A stretch of DNA of 19,513 nucleotides, taken from positions 1-19,513 of the forward strand of contig JAITHQ010000079.1 of assembly GCA_031279925.1 (NCBI GenBank), read 5' to 3'. Under the pieces are notes generated by a model. The model did no database searches. It was not told the origin of the DNA and saw only the letters and a list, made by a program, of their open reading frames with translations. This stretch comes from Treponema sp. Its GTDB lineage: Bacteria; Spirochaetota; Spirochaetia; Treponematales; Breznakiellaceae. Position numbers and translations under genes: made by a program. Below are positions 9,928 through 17,272 of this stretch, in pieces (positions within the stretch are counted from its first letter, which is position 1; every line of letters begins with the position of its first letter).

Positions 9928-9948
9928 ATCCTTTTTCTGCCCCAAAAA

Positions 9949-9954
9949 ATTATA
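9949..9954 (-). promoter_or_regulatory. Predicted -10 box (TATAAT) for the HD-GYP2-HD-GYP1 transcript
   Basis: A perfect TATAAT on the minus strand lies about 30 bases before the TTG start and directly beside the repeat hairpin at 9960-9999. No good -35 box is visible at 16-18 bases; that position falls inside the repeat hairpin. The promoter is therefore weak, activator-dependent, or partly supplied by the inserted repeat. Confidence 0.4.
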
Positions 9955-9959
9955 CCGGC

Positions 9960-9999
9960 AGAGCCTGTTGCAAAACCCGGTTCGTTTTGCACAGGCTCT
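9960..9999. repeat. Hairpin repeat, variant copy D
   Basis: A near-perfect 40-base hairpin: arms agagcctgt and acaggctct (9 bases, perfect) extended by gcaaaac/gttttgc around a 7-base loop, with one bulged T. The outer end matches the terminal repeat of copies A, B and C, and the gcctgttgcaaaa version matches copy E at 19228. No flanking direct repeat is evident. Confidence 0.65.
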
Positions 10000-10026
10000 T
10001 GCAGTTTTTCGGCCTACGGCCTACAA

Positions 10027-10045
10027 AACCGCATTTTTAGCGGTT
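10027..10045 (-). terminator. Possible weak intrinsic terminator after HHK3
   Basis: In the minus-strand transcript AACCGC and GCGGTT pair around a 7-base loop, and TTTTG follows. It lies 115 bases past the HHK3 stop. The U run is short, so efficiency is doubtful; the neighbouring hairpin at 10046-10075 may contribute. Confidence 0.35.
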
Positions 10046-10075
10046 GTTATTGCAAAACTGAAGTTTTGCAATAAC
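10046..10075. repeat. Perfect 30-base palindrome
   Basis: Arms gttattgcaaaact and agttttgcaataac (14 bases each) are perfectly complementary around the two bases ga. In RNA it would be a very stable hairpin, in DNA a possible cruciform or protein site. It is one of several inverted repeats between HHK3 and HD-GYP2. The rest of the gap (10076-10159) repeats fragments such as aaaactgcaaaacc but holds no gene. Confidence 0.7.
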
Positions 10076-10159
10076 CTCGGCATTGTTTGGAAACCAACCG
10101 GCTTTCCGAACAACGCTCTGTATTCGAGAAAACTGCAAAACCTTAGCGCTAGAGCCCGC

Positions 10160-12958
10160 TCATTCATTGTACCCATAAGGATCCGGCATTTCCAGCCGTC
10201 TGCGGATTGCGTCATATTCAAGATTATCCATTTGCTCCCGCAGCCACTGTACCAATTCCCCTCCGGATTCATATTCGTACGATTCTAGTTCGGCTATGAT
10301 TTCTTCCATAAGGGTAGCTTTATACCGCTTTACCGCATCCAGCAGTTTGGCAAGCGCCGCGCTGTCCGGGGCGGCGGACTTTTGCTTTTCCGCTTTAGCG
10401 GAAACGGCTTTTTTCAGCGCTTCGCCCAGTTCCGCAAGCAGGCTTTCTACCATTTCAATAAACCGGGCCGTATCCGTCTGTACCTGTTCATAATACCCGG
10501 CTTTGGCCGCATTTTCCAGTTCCCCGGCCCTTTTGCCCACTTCATCGGCGCAGATGCCGTAACTGGAACCTTTAAGCCCGTGAACCGTTATCGCATACTC
10601 AGCAAGAGTTTCAGGCGTACAATTCCGCAGCTTTTCCAGCAGGACCGGGGTATGCAGGCTGTAGGATCGAAGTATTTCAAGATAGGCGGCTTCACTGTTA
10701 TACCGTTCCCTGCCCTTGGCAAGGTCTATGCCGTTCACAGAAAGACTGTTGAGTATACCCAAATCGGCCTGGACGCTTTCCCGCGCCAGAATGGATTTTT
10801 CCATTTCCGCCTGCAGCAGGGTTTCCTTGCTTTGCTTGTTTCGTACCCAGGTATTCAGGGCTACATCGAGCTGCATAACGTCGATAGGCTTGGAAATGTA
10901 GGCGTTAAACCCATGCGTAAGGAACATTTCCTCGTTGCCGGCCAGGGCGTTGGCGGTAAGCGCAATAACAGGCACTGTCCGGGCGTAGTCACTGTCGATC
11001 TCGCTGCGGATGATCCGGACCGCCTCCACCCCGTCCATGCCCGGCATCATGTGATCCATTAAAACCAAATCGTAGCGGGAGGATCCGGCATTCTCGCCTG
11101 CCGCGCGGATCTTTTTTATTGCATCGACTCCGCTTGAAGCAAAGTCAATGGAAAGGCCGTAGGGCAGCATCAGCCCCTTGGCTACATCCAGATTGGTCTC
11201 CACATCGTCCACCACCAGCACCTTGCCATAGGGCATGTAGTTGCGGATCAACCGAAGGCCCCGGAGCGGATGTATTTCCTTAAAGCGAAACTGTTCAAGA
11301 TTCCTTGCCGTAACTTCCCCAATGGGCGTTTCATTTACAATTAACTGGGGAAGGCGCACGGTAAACACGCTGCCCTTGCCATATTCGCTTTCCACATTGA
11401 TAAGGCCGTGCATCAGCGTCACGAGATTTTTGGTGATCGAAAGTCCAAGGCCGGTTCCTTCGATATAGCGGTTTGCCTTGGCATCAAGCTGGCTGTATTC
11501 CGAGAACAGCCGGGGAATGTCTTCCTTCCGCATACCCCGCCCGGTGTCACGCACGGTAAAGGTAAGCAGGGCCTTTTCCCCCTGCCGCTCCCATTCAATT
11601 TTAAAAACCACCATTCCTTCTTCGGTGTATTTAAATGCGTTGGAGAGCAGGTTGTTCAACACCTGCTTTACCCGCAGTTCATCGCCCAAAAGCCTTGTAG
11701 GAATACTTTCGTCTATTTCCAGCTTAAAAATAATTCGTTTTGAACCTATCCGCACAATATTGAGATGAACCGTATCGTTTACCAAACTTGGCACATCGTA
11801 ATCCGTAGAGACCAGTTCAAAACTCCCGGCCTCGATTTTTGAAATATCCAGAATGTCGTTGATAATGGCCAAAAGGCTTGCGCCTGAATTGTGAATCTTT
11901 TCCAGGTCCTGCCGGGTTTCCATGGGCAGTTTTTTTTGCAGTTCAATTTCCGAAAGGCCGATTATCGCGTTAAGGGGCGTGCGTATCTCGTGGCTCATGG
12001 TGGCAAGAAACTGACTCTTGGAACGGGATGCGGATTCAGCTTCCAGTTTTGCCTTCATTACCGGGGTAATATCGATAATGTTGATAAGCCTGCCGCTGGT
12101 TTCACCTGAAAAACCGGTAGTAATGACATTAAAAAAACATTGCCGCCCCTTAAGAACAATTTCTGCGGTTCCCTCGTAAACCCCATCCTGTATCAGCATC
12201 TGGTAGATAACCATTTTAAGATTGATGTCTTTTACAAGGTCCAGCACCGGCCTGCCAATTGCCATATCGGGCGTGGTCAGGTGCATCATGGCGGCAAAAT
12301 TACTGCTGAAATACGTTGCCCGGTTGAGGGAATCCATCAGAACAACCCGGTTGGGGGTAGAGGCAAGCAGGGAAGAAAATGAATTCTGCGCCTTGACTGC
12401 GGAGGTTCCCCTGCCCGAAGCAAAAACCACCACGATATACACAAAGATCGATCCAAAACAGGAAATAAACCAGTTAAGCATAACCTCGTTGGCAACAATC
12501 TGAACACGGACGCCATTTTCGAGTTTGGTCATTGGGATATTCAAGACAAGCAGTATTATGGAAATGATATTGGAGACGATGATATACCAGAGCAATTTAC
12601 GGCTGTTAAAAAAAAGCGCCCCAAGGCAGCAGATGGCAAGGCAGAGCGGAAAGAAATCCCAGTAATTGCCGGTAAAGCCTGATGCACTGACATGTATCAG
12701 GTACAGAACAAAAGGTATGGAAAACGCTTCTTTTATAAACCGGTTAAGGCAGTGCAAAACAACAATCGATACAAAAGCACCGACCAGGGTAACTATCATG
12801 CCTATCACCACACGGCGCCCATGGGCAAAAGATTCAGGAATACTGACGGCGGCGAATACGCCTGCCGCAAACAGGGCAATCCAATAGGCCAAACGGCTGG
12901 ACCTGGCAGCGCCTGCTGCCGGGCTGGACGGGCTCCCTTTTATGCCGCTCTTATCCAT
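10160..12958 (-). CDS. Polytopic-membrane hybrid histidine kinase with PAS, receiver and HPt (HHK3)
   Basis: A 932-residue hybrid kinase. I use the ATG at 12958 rather than the adjacent TTG, since GGGAGGG lies 7 bases before it. The N-terminal 180 residues are hydrophobic with about five or six membrane helices (roughly 24-42, 50-70, 80-95, 103-140, 162-180), a MASE-like membrane sensor I cannot assign to a named family. A PAS-like domain (about 190-300) leads to HisKA with His323. The ATPase domain has N440, DTGRGM (471-476) and GTGLGL (501-506). Unlike HHK1 and HHK2 there is no degenerate receiver. The true receiver has DD 584-585, phospho-Asp635 and Lys690; HPt has His793. It ends in the common tail (about 867-922). 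The start overlaps the end of the lipid kinase gene by 8 bases. Confidence 0.93.
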   Translation of the reverse strand: MDKSGIKGSPSSPAAGAARSSRLAYWIALFAAGVFAAVSIPESFAHGRRVVIGMIVTLVGAFVSIVVLHCLNRFIKEAFSIPFVLYLIHVSASGFTGNYWDFFPLCLAICCLGALFFNSRKLLWYIIVSNIISIILLVLNIPMTKLENGVRVQIVANEVMLNWFISCFGSIFVYIVVVFASGRGTSAVKAQNSFSSLLASTPNRVVLMDSLNRATYFSSNFAAMMHLTTPDMAIGRPVLDLVKDINLKMVIYQMLIQDGVYEGTAEIVLKGRQCFFNVITTGFSGETSGRLINIIDITPVMKAKLEAESASRSKSQFLATMSHEIRTPLNAIIGLSEIELQKKLPMETRQDLEKIHNSGASLLAIINDILDISKIEAGSFELVSTDYDVPSLVNDTVHLNIVRIGSKRIIFKLEIDESIPTRLLGDELRVKQVLNNLLSNAFKYTEEGMVVFKIEWERQGEKALLTFTVRDTGRGMRKEDIPRLFSEYSQLDAKANRYIEGTGLGLSITKNLVTLMHGLINVESEYGKGSVFTVRLPQLIVNETPIGEVTARNLEQFRFKEIHPLRGLRLIRNYMPYGKVLVVDDVETNLDVAKGLMLPYGLSIDFASSGVDAIKKIRAAGENAGSSRYDLVLMDHMMPGMDGVEAVRIIRSEIDSDYARTVPVIALTANALAGNEEMFLTHGFNAYISKPIDVMQLDVALNTWVRNKQSKETLLQAEMEKSILARESVQADLGILNSLSVNGIDLAKGRERYNSEAAYLEILRSYSLHTPVLLEKLRNCTPETLAEYAITVHGLKGSSYGICADEVGKRAGELENAAKAGYYEQVQTDTARFIEMVESLLAELGEALKKAVSAKAEKQKSAAPDSAALAKLLDAVKRYKATLMEEIIAELESYEYESGGELVQWLREQMDNLEYDAIRRRLEMPDPYGYNE

Positions 12959-13919
12959 CAATCAGCCCTCCCAAATAACCCCGTCCGGTAACATCCACAA
13001 ATTGTATGGCGGCGGGCAGCAGTTCTATTTTAAGGCTCGTGTCAAAAAACACCACCCCGTCAAGGCTGTAAGAGACAGGTTCCCCGGAATGGATCGTTAT
13101 TTTCCGCGCCTGCCGTATACAAAAATCAGCGGAGGCATTGCCGTTGGCAAAAAGGATTTCCAGTAAGCCGTCGCCGGGCATGGCTGTGCGTACCGGGCAT
13201 TTATTTCCTTTATACCAGGGGGTATTGGCTATGGTGAAACTCCGGTACTGCCCGCTGAAATCCGTTCCGTCAAGGGTAACCCGGTAATGCTGCCGGATAT
13301 TTTTTTTGCCAAGGCGCGCCTGAAGCTCACCCACATAAAAAAGATGTTTGTAAAAAATGGTTTCCAGCAAGCGGAGCAGGGAACCGCCATTTTCCATCCG
13401 GTCACGCAGCTTATAGGTGTTGAGAGCTGCCAAGGCTTCCGTGCCGGTGACACAGGAATTAAGGGCGTAATTAGCGCCGTCATACATAACATCAAGGGGA
13501 ATAGTCCGGGCTTTACACTGGAGGGAAATATCCCGAAATGAAGCGATACTTTTTTTGCCAAAGCCCCGCAAAAATTTATTGTCCCGCCCATAGGGTATTG
13601 CCGCCAGTTCCACAGTGACACCAGGGGCATCCTCGCGGCGGCGCCTATTGGCAGGGGAGGTAAAGGCCATAGCGCCGTTAAGGCAGTCGAAAAGAATTCC
13701 ATCGCCGCCTACCGCATACACCCGCAGCGTTGCTTTTTCGGGAAGGGTCCCGGCGCAGGAATAGACCAGTCCAATCGCTTCGCGGGGAAAACGGGAGACA
13801 TGCACCACATAATCGCCGGAACCAGCAGCCTTAAAACACTCCCGTATTCCGGAAATTACAAAGTCCATTTTTCGTTTATTTTGAAAAGATTTTGGATTAA
13901 GGATAAATAAATGCCTCAT
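12951..13919 (-). CDS. Divergent diacylglycerol kinase-like lipid kinase
   Basis: A 322-residue protein of the DAGK catalytic-domain family (YegS/DgkB/sphingosine kinase superfamily). Recognisable elements in order are the N-terminal FILNPKS strand-turn (5-11), GGDG (71-74) of the nucleotide site, a PYGRDNKFLRGF segment (109-120) where the family usually has P-x-G-T-x-N-D, PGDG (248-251), and SLDG near the C-terminus (285-288). Members phosphorylate lipid alcohols with ATP at the membrane. Several normally strict positions differ: GGDG is followed by I rather than T, and the usual G-T-G-N reads G-R-D-N. The substrate may therefore differ or activity may be reduced. The ATG has AAGGG 8 bases upstream. 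First gene of the signalling island and overlapping HHK3, suggesting a functional link. Confidence 0.78.
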   Translation of the reverse strand: MRHLFILNPKSFQNKRKMDFVISGIRECFKAAGSGDYVVHVSRFPREAIGLVYSCAGTLPEKATLRVYAVGGDGILFDCLNGAMAFTSPANRRRREDAPGVTVELAAIPYGRDNKFLRGFGKKSIASFRDISLQCKARTIPLDVMYDGANYALNSCVTGTEALAALNTYKLRDRMENGGSLLRLLETIFYKHLFYVGELQARLGKKNIRQHYRVTLDGTDFSGQYRSFTIANTPWYKGNKCPVRTAMPGDGLLEILFANGNASADFCIRQARKITIHSGEPVSYSLDGVVFFDTSLKIELLPAAIQFVDVTGRGYLGGLIDG

Positions 13920-14195
13920 GGCGCGATCCCTTTTTAAACCAGAAACAGGCGCATCTTAAACAGCAGCCCAACAAAGCAGTCATACGCCTGTTTGAAGCAT
14001 AACAAATATCCCGTATCTACCGTACAGGAATACCGCCGCATTAAAACAAGGGATGGGGCCTCTACAAAACCAATTTTTGCGCAGGCCGGCTTGCCCTGTT
14101 TTTGCCGATAGAGTCAGATGCAAAACTGCAATTTTACCGCTTTATCACGTATCCATCTTACCATCATTTAAAAAAATGTACAAGTTTTTTGCTGC
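13920..14195. other. Divergent intergenic region upstream of the lipid kinase
   Basis: With the promoter and leader that follow, this is part of a 390-base gene-free stretch between divergent genes. It should hold the promoter of the lipid kinase-HHK3 transcript. The best minus-strand candidate I see is TTGTAG-16 bases-TTTAAT around 14040-14070, which is weak. Bases 14053-14090 carry gcctctacaaaacc and ttttgcgcaggc, possibly a decayed variant of the hairpin repeat. No open frame here looks coding. Confidence 0.45.
13943..13993. repeat. Inverted repeat in the lipid kinase leader
   Basis: Arms aaacaggcg (13943-13951) and cgcctgttt (13985-13993) are perfect over 9 bases and separated by 33 bases, ending 24 bases upstream of the lipid kinase start codon. 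It could be an operator or a leader hairpin. Function unknown. Confidence 0.45.
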
Positions 14196-14225
14196 TTGTA
14201 ATACGTAAAAAAACGGGCGTATACT
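14196..14225 (+). promoter_or_regulatory. Predicted promoter of the lipoprotein gene
   Basis: TTGTAA (14196-14201) and TATACT (14220-14225) are spaced by 18 bases, giving a start near 14232 and a leader of about 78 bases. The -35 box matches consensus at four of six positions. Moderate support only. Confidence 0.4.
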
Positions 14226-14252
14226 GAATTTGCCGGTTGTACTGGAGCTGAT

Positions 14253-14285
14253 AAGGAAGAAAGGAGAGAGGGGAGGGGAAAAGAA
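14253..14285 (+). other. 33-base homopurine tract in the lipoprotein leader
   Basis: All 33 bases are A or G, including aggagagaggggagggg. It contains several Shine-Dalgarno-like cores but ends 25 bases before the ATG, too far to serve it directly. No ribosome site is visible immediately before the start. Confidence 0.55.
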
Positions 14286-14309
14286 CATTAAACCCGCACA
14301 TCGATACGT

Positions 14310-14888
14310 ATGATGAAAAAAGAATTTTCTTGTTTTGTCCTTGGTTTTGCCCTTTTGGTCTTTTTTCTTTCTTGTGGAAGAAAAATTGGCCCGGATTCAA
14401 GGGCTCAAAACAAAGCGGCAGGAGGCGCGGGTGAAACTGTTAACCTGGATAATGGGTTTCCGGGGGATTCATATTCCATTGAGGCCCAAACCAACGGGGA
14501 ACTTCTGCGGATTGCGGAAAACGCCCGGGAAACCCTGCCGGATTTTTTCCTTCATTTATTCAGGGCGGCCAGGGGAGAGGCCAACTTCTGTGTCAAGTAT
14601 CCATTCAGAACAGACAGCGGCAGCGGTTTCAGCATGGAGCAGCTTTGGCTTTCAGAACTTCGTTTTAAAAACGGCGTATATTACGGCGTTCTGATTAACA
14701 GCCCCCTGCACATTGCGGGCATGAAAAAAGGCAGCGTGGTAACATTCAGCGCTGACGAAATTACCGATTGGATGTATACCCGCAACGGGAAGATTGTCGG
14801 GGGCCGTTCCATTAAATACCTGCTGGAGCAAATACCCCAAACCAGACGGAGTACGGAACAGCGGGCAATATTAACCATGTTTGAATAG
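14310..14888 (+). CDS. Putative lipoprotein with a DUF2314-like domain
   Basis: A 192-residue protein. It begins with two Met codons, Lys-Lys, a hydrophobic stretch (about 8-21) and a lipobox-like LSCG with Cys22, so it is probably an outer- or inner-membrane lipoprotein. Residues about 85-180 match the pattern I recall for DUF2314/YegJ-like proteins: a charged Lys-Tyr-Pro-Phe strand, an acidic residue before Leu-Trp-Leu, a segment ending in NSPLH, then DEITDWMY and a Gly-Lys-x-Val-Gly-Gly turn near the C-terminus. The family has no firmly known function. The start is uncertain by one codon (14310 or 14313). It is the only plus-strand gene here, convergent with the thiamine operon. Confidence 0.72.
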   Translation: MMKKEFSCFVLGFALLVFFLSCGRKIGPDSRAQNKAAGGAGETVNLDNGFPGDSYSIEAQTNGELLRIAENARETLPDFFLHLFRAARGEANFCVKYPFRTDSGSGFSMEQLWLSELRFKNGVYYGVLINSPLHIAGMKKGSVVTFSADEITDWMYTRNGKIVGGRSIKYLLEQIPQTRRSTEQRAILTMFE

Positions 14889-14972
14889 CCGCCGCCCTGG
14901 TTCATTCATCCCTGCTTTTGATTGTTATACGAAGGGTCCATGCCCTCTGCACGCTTCCGCGTACGAGCTTTA

Positions 14973-15102
14973 GAGCCTGTTCAAATTGTGGATTTTTGCG
15001 GTCAATAGACCGTAAAAATCCCGATTTTCGGGCTCTTTTTGAGCCTGCAAGGTAGAATTTTGGCATTTGTAACGCCAAAATTCCAGATTTTGAACAGGCT
15101 CT
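14973..15102. repeat. MITE-like hairpin repeat, complete copy B
   Basis: Terminal inverted repeats agagcctgttcaaa (14972-14985) and tttgaacaggctct (15089-15102) are perfect over 14 bases. Inside are further hairpins: gcggtc/gaccgt flanked by T5/A5 (14993-15018) and gaattttggc/gccaaaattc (15055-15064 with 15074-15083). If the element is taken as gagcct to aggctc it is flanked by TTA on both sides, consistent with a 3-base target duplication. No open reading frame, so it would need a transposase in trans. It sits between convergent genes. Confidence 0.75.
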
Positions 15103-15131
15103 TAGGGTCTTATAAAGGGTATGGACCCTAA
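15102..15131. repeat. Inverted repeat across the 3' end of the HAD gene
   Basis: ttagggtc (15102-15109) and gaccctaa (15124-15131) are perfectly complementary over 8 bases with a 14-base spacer, spanning the last codons and stop of the HAD gene. Not followed by a T run; it may add to transcript-end structure together with repeat B. Confidence 0.4.
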
Positions 15132-15788
15132 GAATTCCCGGAAAGACACCGCCGCCGCATCCGCTTGCCGTTTAAAACTCTCCCACTGTGGAGAGGCGCT
15201 CTCGTCATATACCGCGACCAGTCCCATTCCAGCGGCTTTCACGCCGCTGGCCGCCGCCGGGAAGTCTTCAAAAACCACGCAGTCTTTAGGATCGGCCCCA
15301 AGCCGCCTGGCGCAGGCGCGGTATACATCCGGGAAAGTTTTGTCCCGCATCAACTGATCCGTGTAGCAGATAACGGAAAAATAATCTTGTATCCCGTGCC
15401 GGGCAAGGACTGCCTCGCATGCGGCGGGGAAACATGATGTGGCTATCCCCAGTTTCATCCCCCTCGCCGCCAAGGTCTTGACCAATTCCGCCGCGCCCTC
15501 TTTAAGCGGAACATCCTGCCTATACCGGCGGACTACGATAGCATCCCATTCGGCCTGTATTTCAGCCGGAGACAGGGGCACGGCATAGCGGCGGATAACA
15601 TACCCGGCGGATTGGCTCAAGGTCATGGCGGCAATTTCCCGCTCCAGCGCGTCATCGGCGTGTATGCCCTTGCCGGCAAGCCAATCCCGGCAGATCCGAT
15701 CCCAGACGTGCATGGAATCAACAAGCGTTCCGTCAAGATCAAAAATCGCCGCCTTGTATTGACCTGGCAATTCTAACAAACAACGCAT
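15102..15788 (-). CDS. HAD-family phosphatase, candidate thiamine-phosphate phosphatase
   Basis: A 228-residue haloacid-dehalogenase hydrolase of the phosphoglucomutase-like subfamily with a helical cap (about 28-90). All four motifs are present: DLDGT with Asp17 nucleophile and Asp19 acid/base, Thr117-Ser118, Lys150 in RDKTFPD, and Glu174-Asp175 in FEDFPAA. It overlaps thiE by 16 bases as the last gene of the thiamine operon. The operon makes thiamine monophosphate but carries no ThiL, so dephosphorylating TMP (for later pyrophosphorylation of thiamine) or a precursor phosphate is a reasonable guess. HAD specificity cannot be read from motifs, so this is inference from context. Its TAA stop overlaps the edge of repeat B. 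Confidence 0.85.
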   Translation of the reverse strand: MRCLLELPGQYKAAIFDLDGTLVDSMHVWDRICRDWLAGKGIHADDALEREIAAMTLSQSAGYVIRRYAVPLSPAEIQAEWDAIVVRRYRQDVPLKEGAAELVKTLAARGMKLGIATSCFPAACEAVLARHGIQDYFSVICYTDQLMRDKTFPDVYRACARRLGADPKDCVVFEDFPAAASGVKAAGMGLVAVYDESASPQWESFKRQADAAAVSFREFLGSIPFIRP

Positions 15789-16402
15789 TGCCGCAACTGT
15801 TCCGCCGCCGCCTGTATATCCGGCTGAGAAAGTATCGCCGAGATTACCGCAATCCCCGCCGCGCCGGCCTTTATCACCGCTTCCGCATTTTGCGGGCCGA
15901 TACCCCCAATACCAACAACCGGAATATCCACTGCGGAACAGATTGCCGCAAGCCTCTCTATGCCGATAGCATCCCCTGCGTCAACTTTGCTGCCGGTGGG
16001 AAACACCGCGCCTACGCCAAGATAATCAGCGCCGCCCGCTTGGGCGCTTAGGGCTTCTTCAACGGTTCCCGCGGAAACCCCGATAAAGAGCCGGTTCCCC
16101 GCGATTTTCCGGGCGGCCTCCAGGGGCAAATCCGATTGGCCGATATGCAGCCCTGCGGCGCCCACCGCAAGGGCAATGTCAAGCCGGTCGTTGATCACCA
16201 GCGGCGCACGGCGGGCTTCGGTAATGCGCCGCACCGCGCAGGCTATCTCGTAAAACTCCCGGCTGGAAGCGTCCTTTTCCCGGAGCTGCACCATCGTTAC
16301 ACCCCCGGCGATTGCCGCTTCTACCGCTTCTTCCAGGGATCGCCCCAGAGCCAGAATCCGATCCGTGCACAGATAGAGCCGGAGCCGCCTGGGGTCTAGC
16401 AT
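15773..16402 (-). CDS. thiE: Thiamine-phosphate synthase
   Basis: Joins HMP pyrophosphate and thiazole phosphate into thiamine monophosphate, releasing pyrophosphate. The 209-residue length and TIM-barrel motifs fit ThiE: VQLREKD (38-44), NDR (71-73) followed by HIGQSD (86-91), FPTGSK (134-139, commonly ending Thr-Lys) and the phosphate loop GIGGI (164-168). The ATG lies inside the last codons of thiM (7-base overlap) and an AGGG is placed about 9 bases upstream. Acts downstream of ThiD and ThiM in this operon. Confidence 0.95.
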   Translation of the reverse strand: MLDPRRLRLYLCTDRILALGRSLEEAVEAAIAGGVTMVQLREKDASSREFYEIACAVRRITEARRAPLVINDRLDIALAVGAAGLHIGQSDLPLEAARKIAGNRLFIGVSAGTVEEALSAQAGGADYLGVGAVFPTGSKVDAGDAIGIERLAAICSAVDIPVVGIGGIGPQNAEAVIKAGAAGIAVISAILSQPDIQAAAEQLRQCVVC

Positions 16403-17214
16403 CGCAGATTTCCCTGTTTCAGCATATTCGCGCCTGTGAGGGTGTACATGCTGTCAATAAGGGCCACCCGGTAGGAGCCGGGAAGTTTTGTCTGGAGCGC
16501 CGCCTGTTCCCCGGCGATACCCAGCGCGATAATTCCGGCAAGCGCGGCGCTTACCATATCCGCGCCGGTTTTTTTTGCCGCCGCAGCCGCCGCCGCGCAG
16601 AGCGCCCCGGCCATACAGCCTGCGCCGGTAATTTTGGTAAGCATGTCTACGCCGTTATGCACCCGCAGAACCCGCTCGCCATCGGTAACAACATCGGCTT
16701 TGCCCGTAGCGGCAACCACACAGGCGTAGCGTTTTGCCAGGCGAATCGCGGCGTCTTCAATCCCGGCTATATCGCCGCTTGAGTCAACGCCCTTTACCTC
16801 CGCCCTGTCTCCTGCCAGCGCCATAATCTCCCCCATGTTACCCTTGATTATATCGATTCCCGCGATATGAAAAAGCTGCTCCACAACTTTAACCCGCTTG
16901 GGCAGCGCCCCGCAGCCCACCGGATCGATCACAACAGGAATCCCGGCCCGCTTTGCCCCTAAAACCGCCTGAATCGCCGCAGCCTCCTGCTCTTTGACGT
17001 AGGTTCCCAGGTTGATATATACGGCTGCGGCGATCCGGGCGAATTCGTAGGACTCGTCAAATACATCGCACATTGCTGGAGACGCGCCGAAAGCCAGCAA
17101 AATATTGGCGCAGTCATTAACTGTAACAACATTAGTGATACAATCAACCAGCGGATTTTGCTCCCGCACTGCGTCAACAACGCGGGCAGCCTCTTCAAGT
17201 AATTGCTTAGTCAT
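16396..17214 (-). CDS. thiM: Hydroxyethylthiazole kinase
   Basis: Salvages the thiazole moiety by phosphorylating 4-methyl-5-(2-hydroxyethyl)thiazole with ATP. A 272-residue ribokinase-like protein with the ThiM signature ITNVVTVNDCANILLAFGAS (26-45), DPVG (97-100), IKGN (123-126) and the anion-hole motif TGAGC with Cys200. The start is fixed at the ATG at 17214 by a perfect AGGAGG (17220-17225) 5 bases upstream; the frame is open 12 codons further to 17250 without a ribosome site. It follows thiD after a 102-base gap that contains an 18-base G run, and overlaps thiE. Confidence 0.95.
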   Translation of the reverse strand: MTKQLLEEAARVVDAVREQNPLVDCITNVVTVNDCANILLAFGASPAMCDVFDESYEFARIAAAVYINLGTYVKEQEAAAIQAVLGAKRAGIPVVIDPVGCGALPKRVKVVEQLFHIAGIDIIKGNMGEIMALAGDRAEVKGVDSSGDIAGIEDAAIRLAKRYACVVAATGKADVVTDGERVLRVHNGVDMLTKITGAGCMAGALCAAAAAAAKKTGADMVSAALAGIIALGIAGEQAALQTKLPGSYRVALIDSMYTLTGANMLKQGNLRC

Positions 17215-17272
17215 TTTTTCCTCCTGAATAATTACAGCAATTTGATACAAAATCTATAAAGGGAGAAATTAT

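Noticed and set aside
14973..15102. Repeat B as a conserved structured RNA or riboswitch
   Set aside because: Perfect terminal repeats, flanking TTA direct repeats, and truncated or inverted copies elsewhere in intergenic DNA fit a mobile element better.
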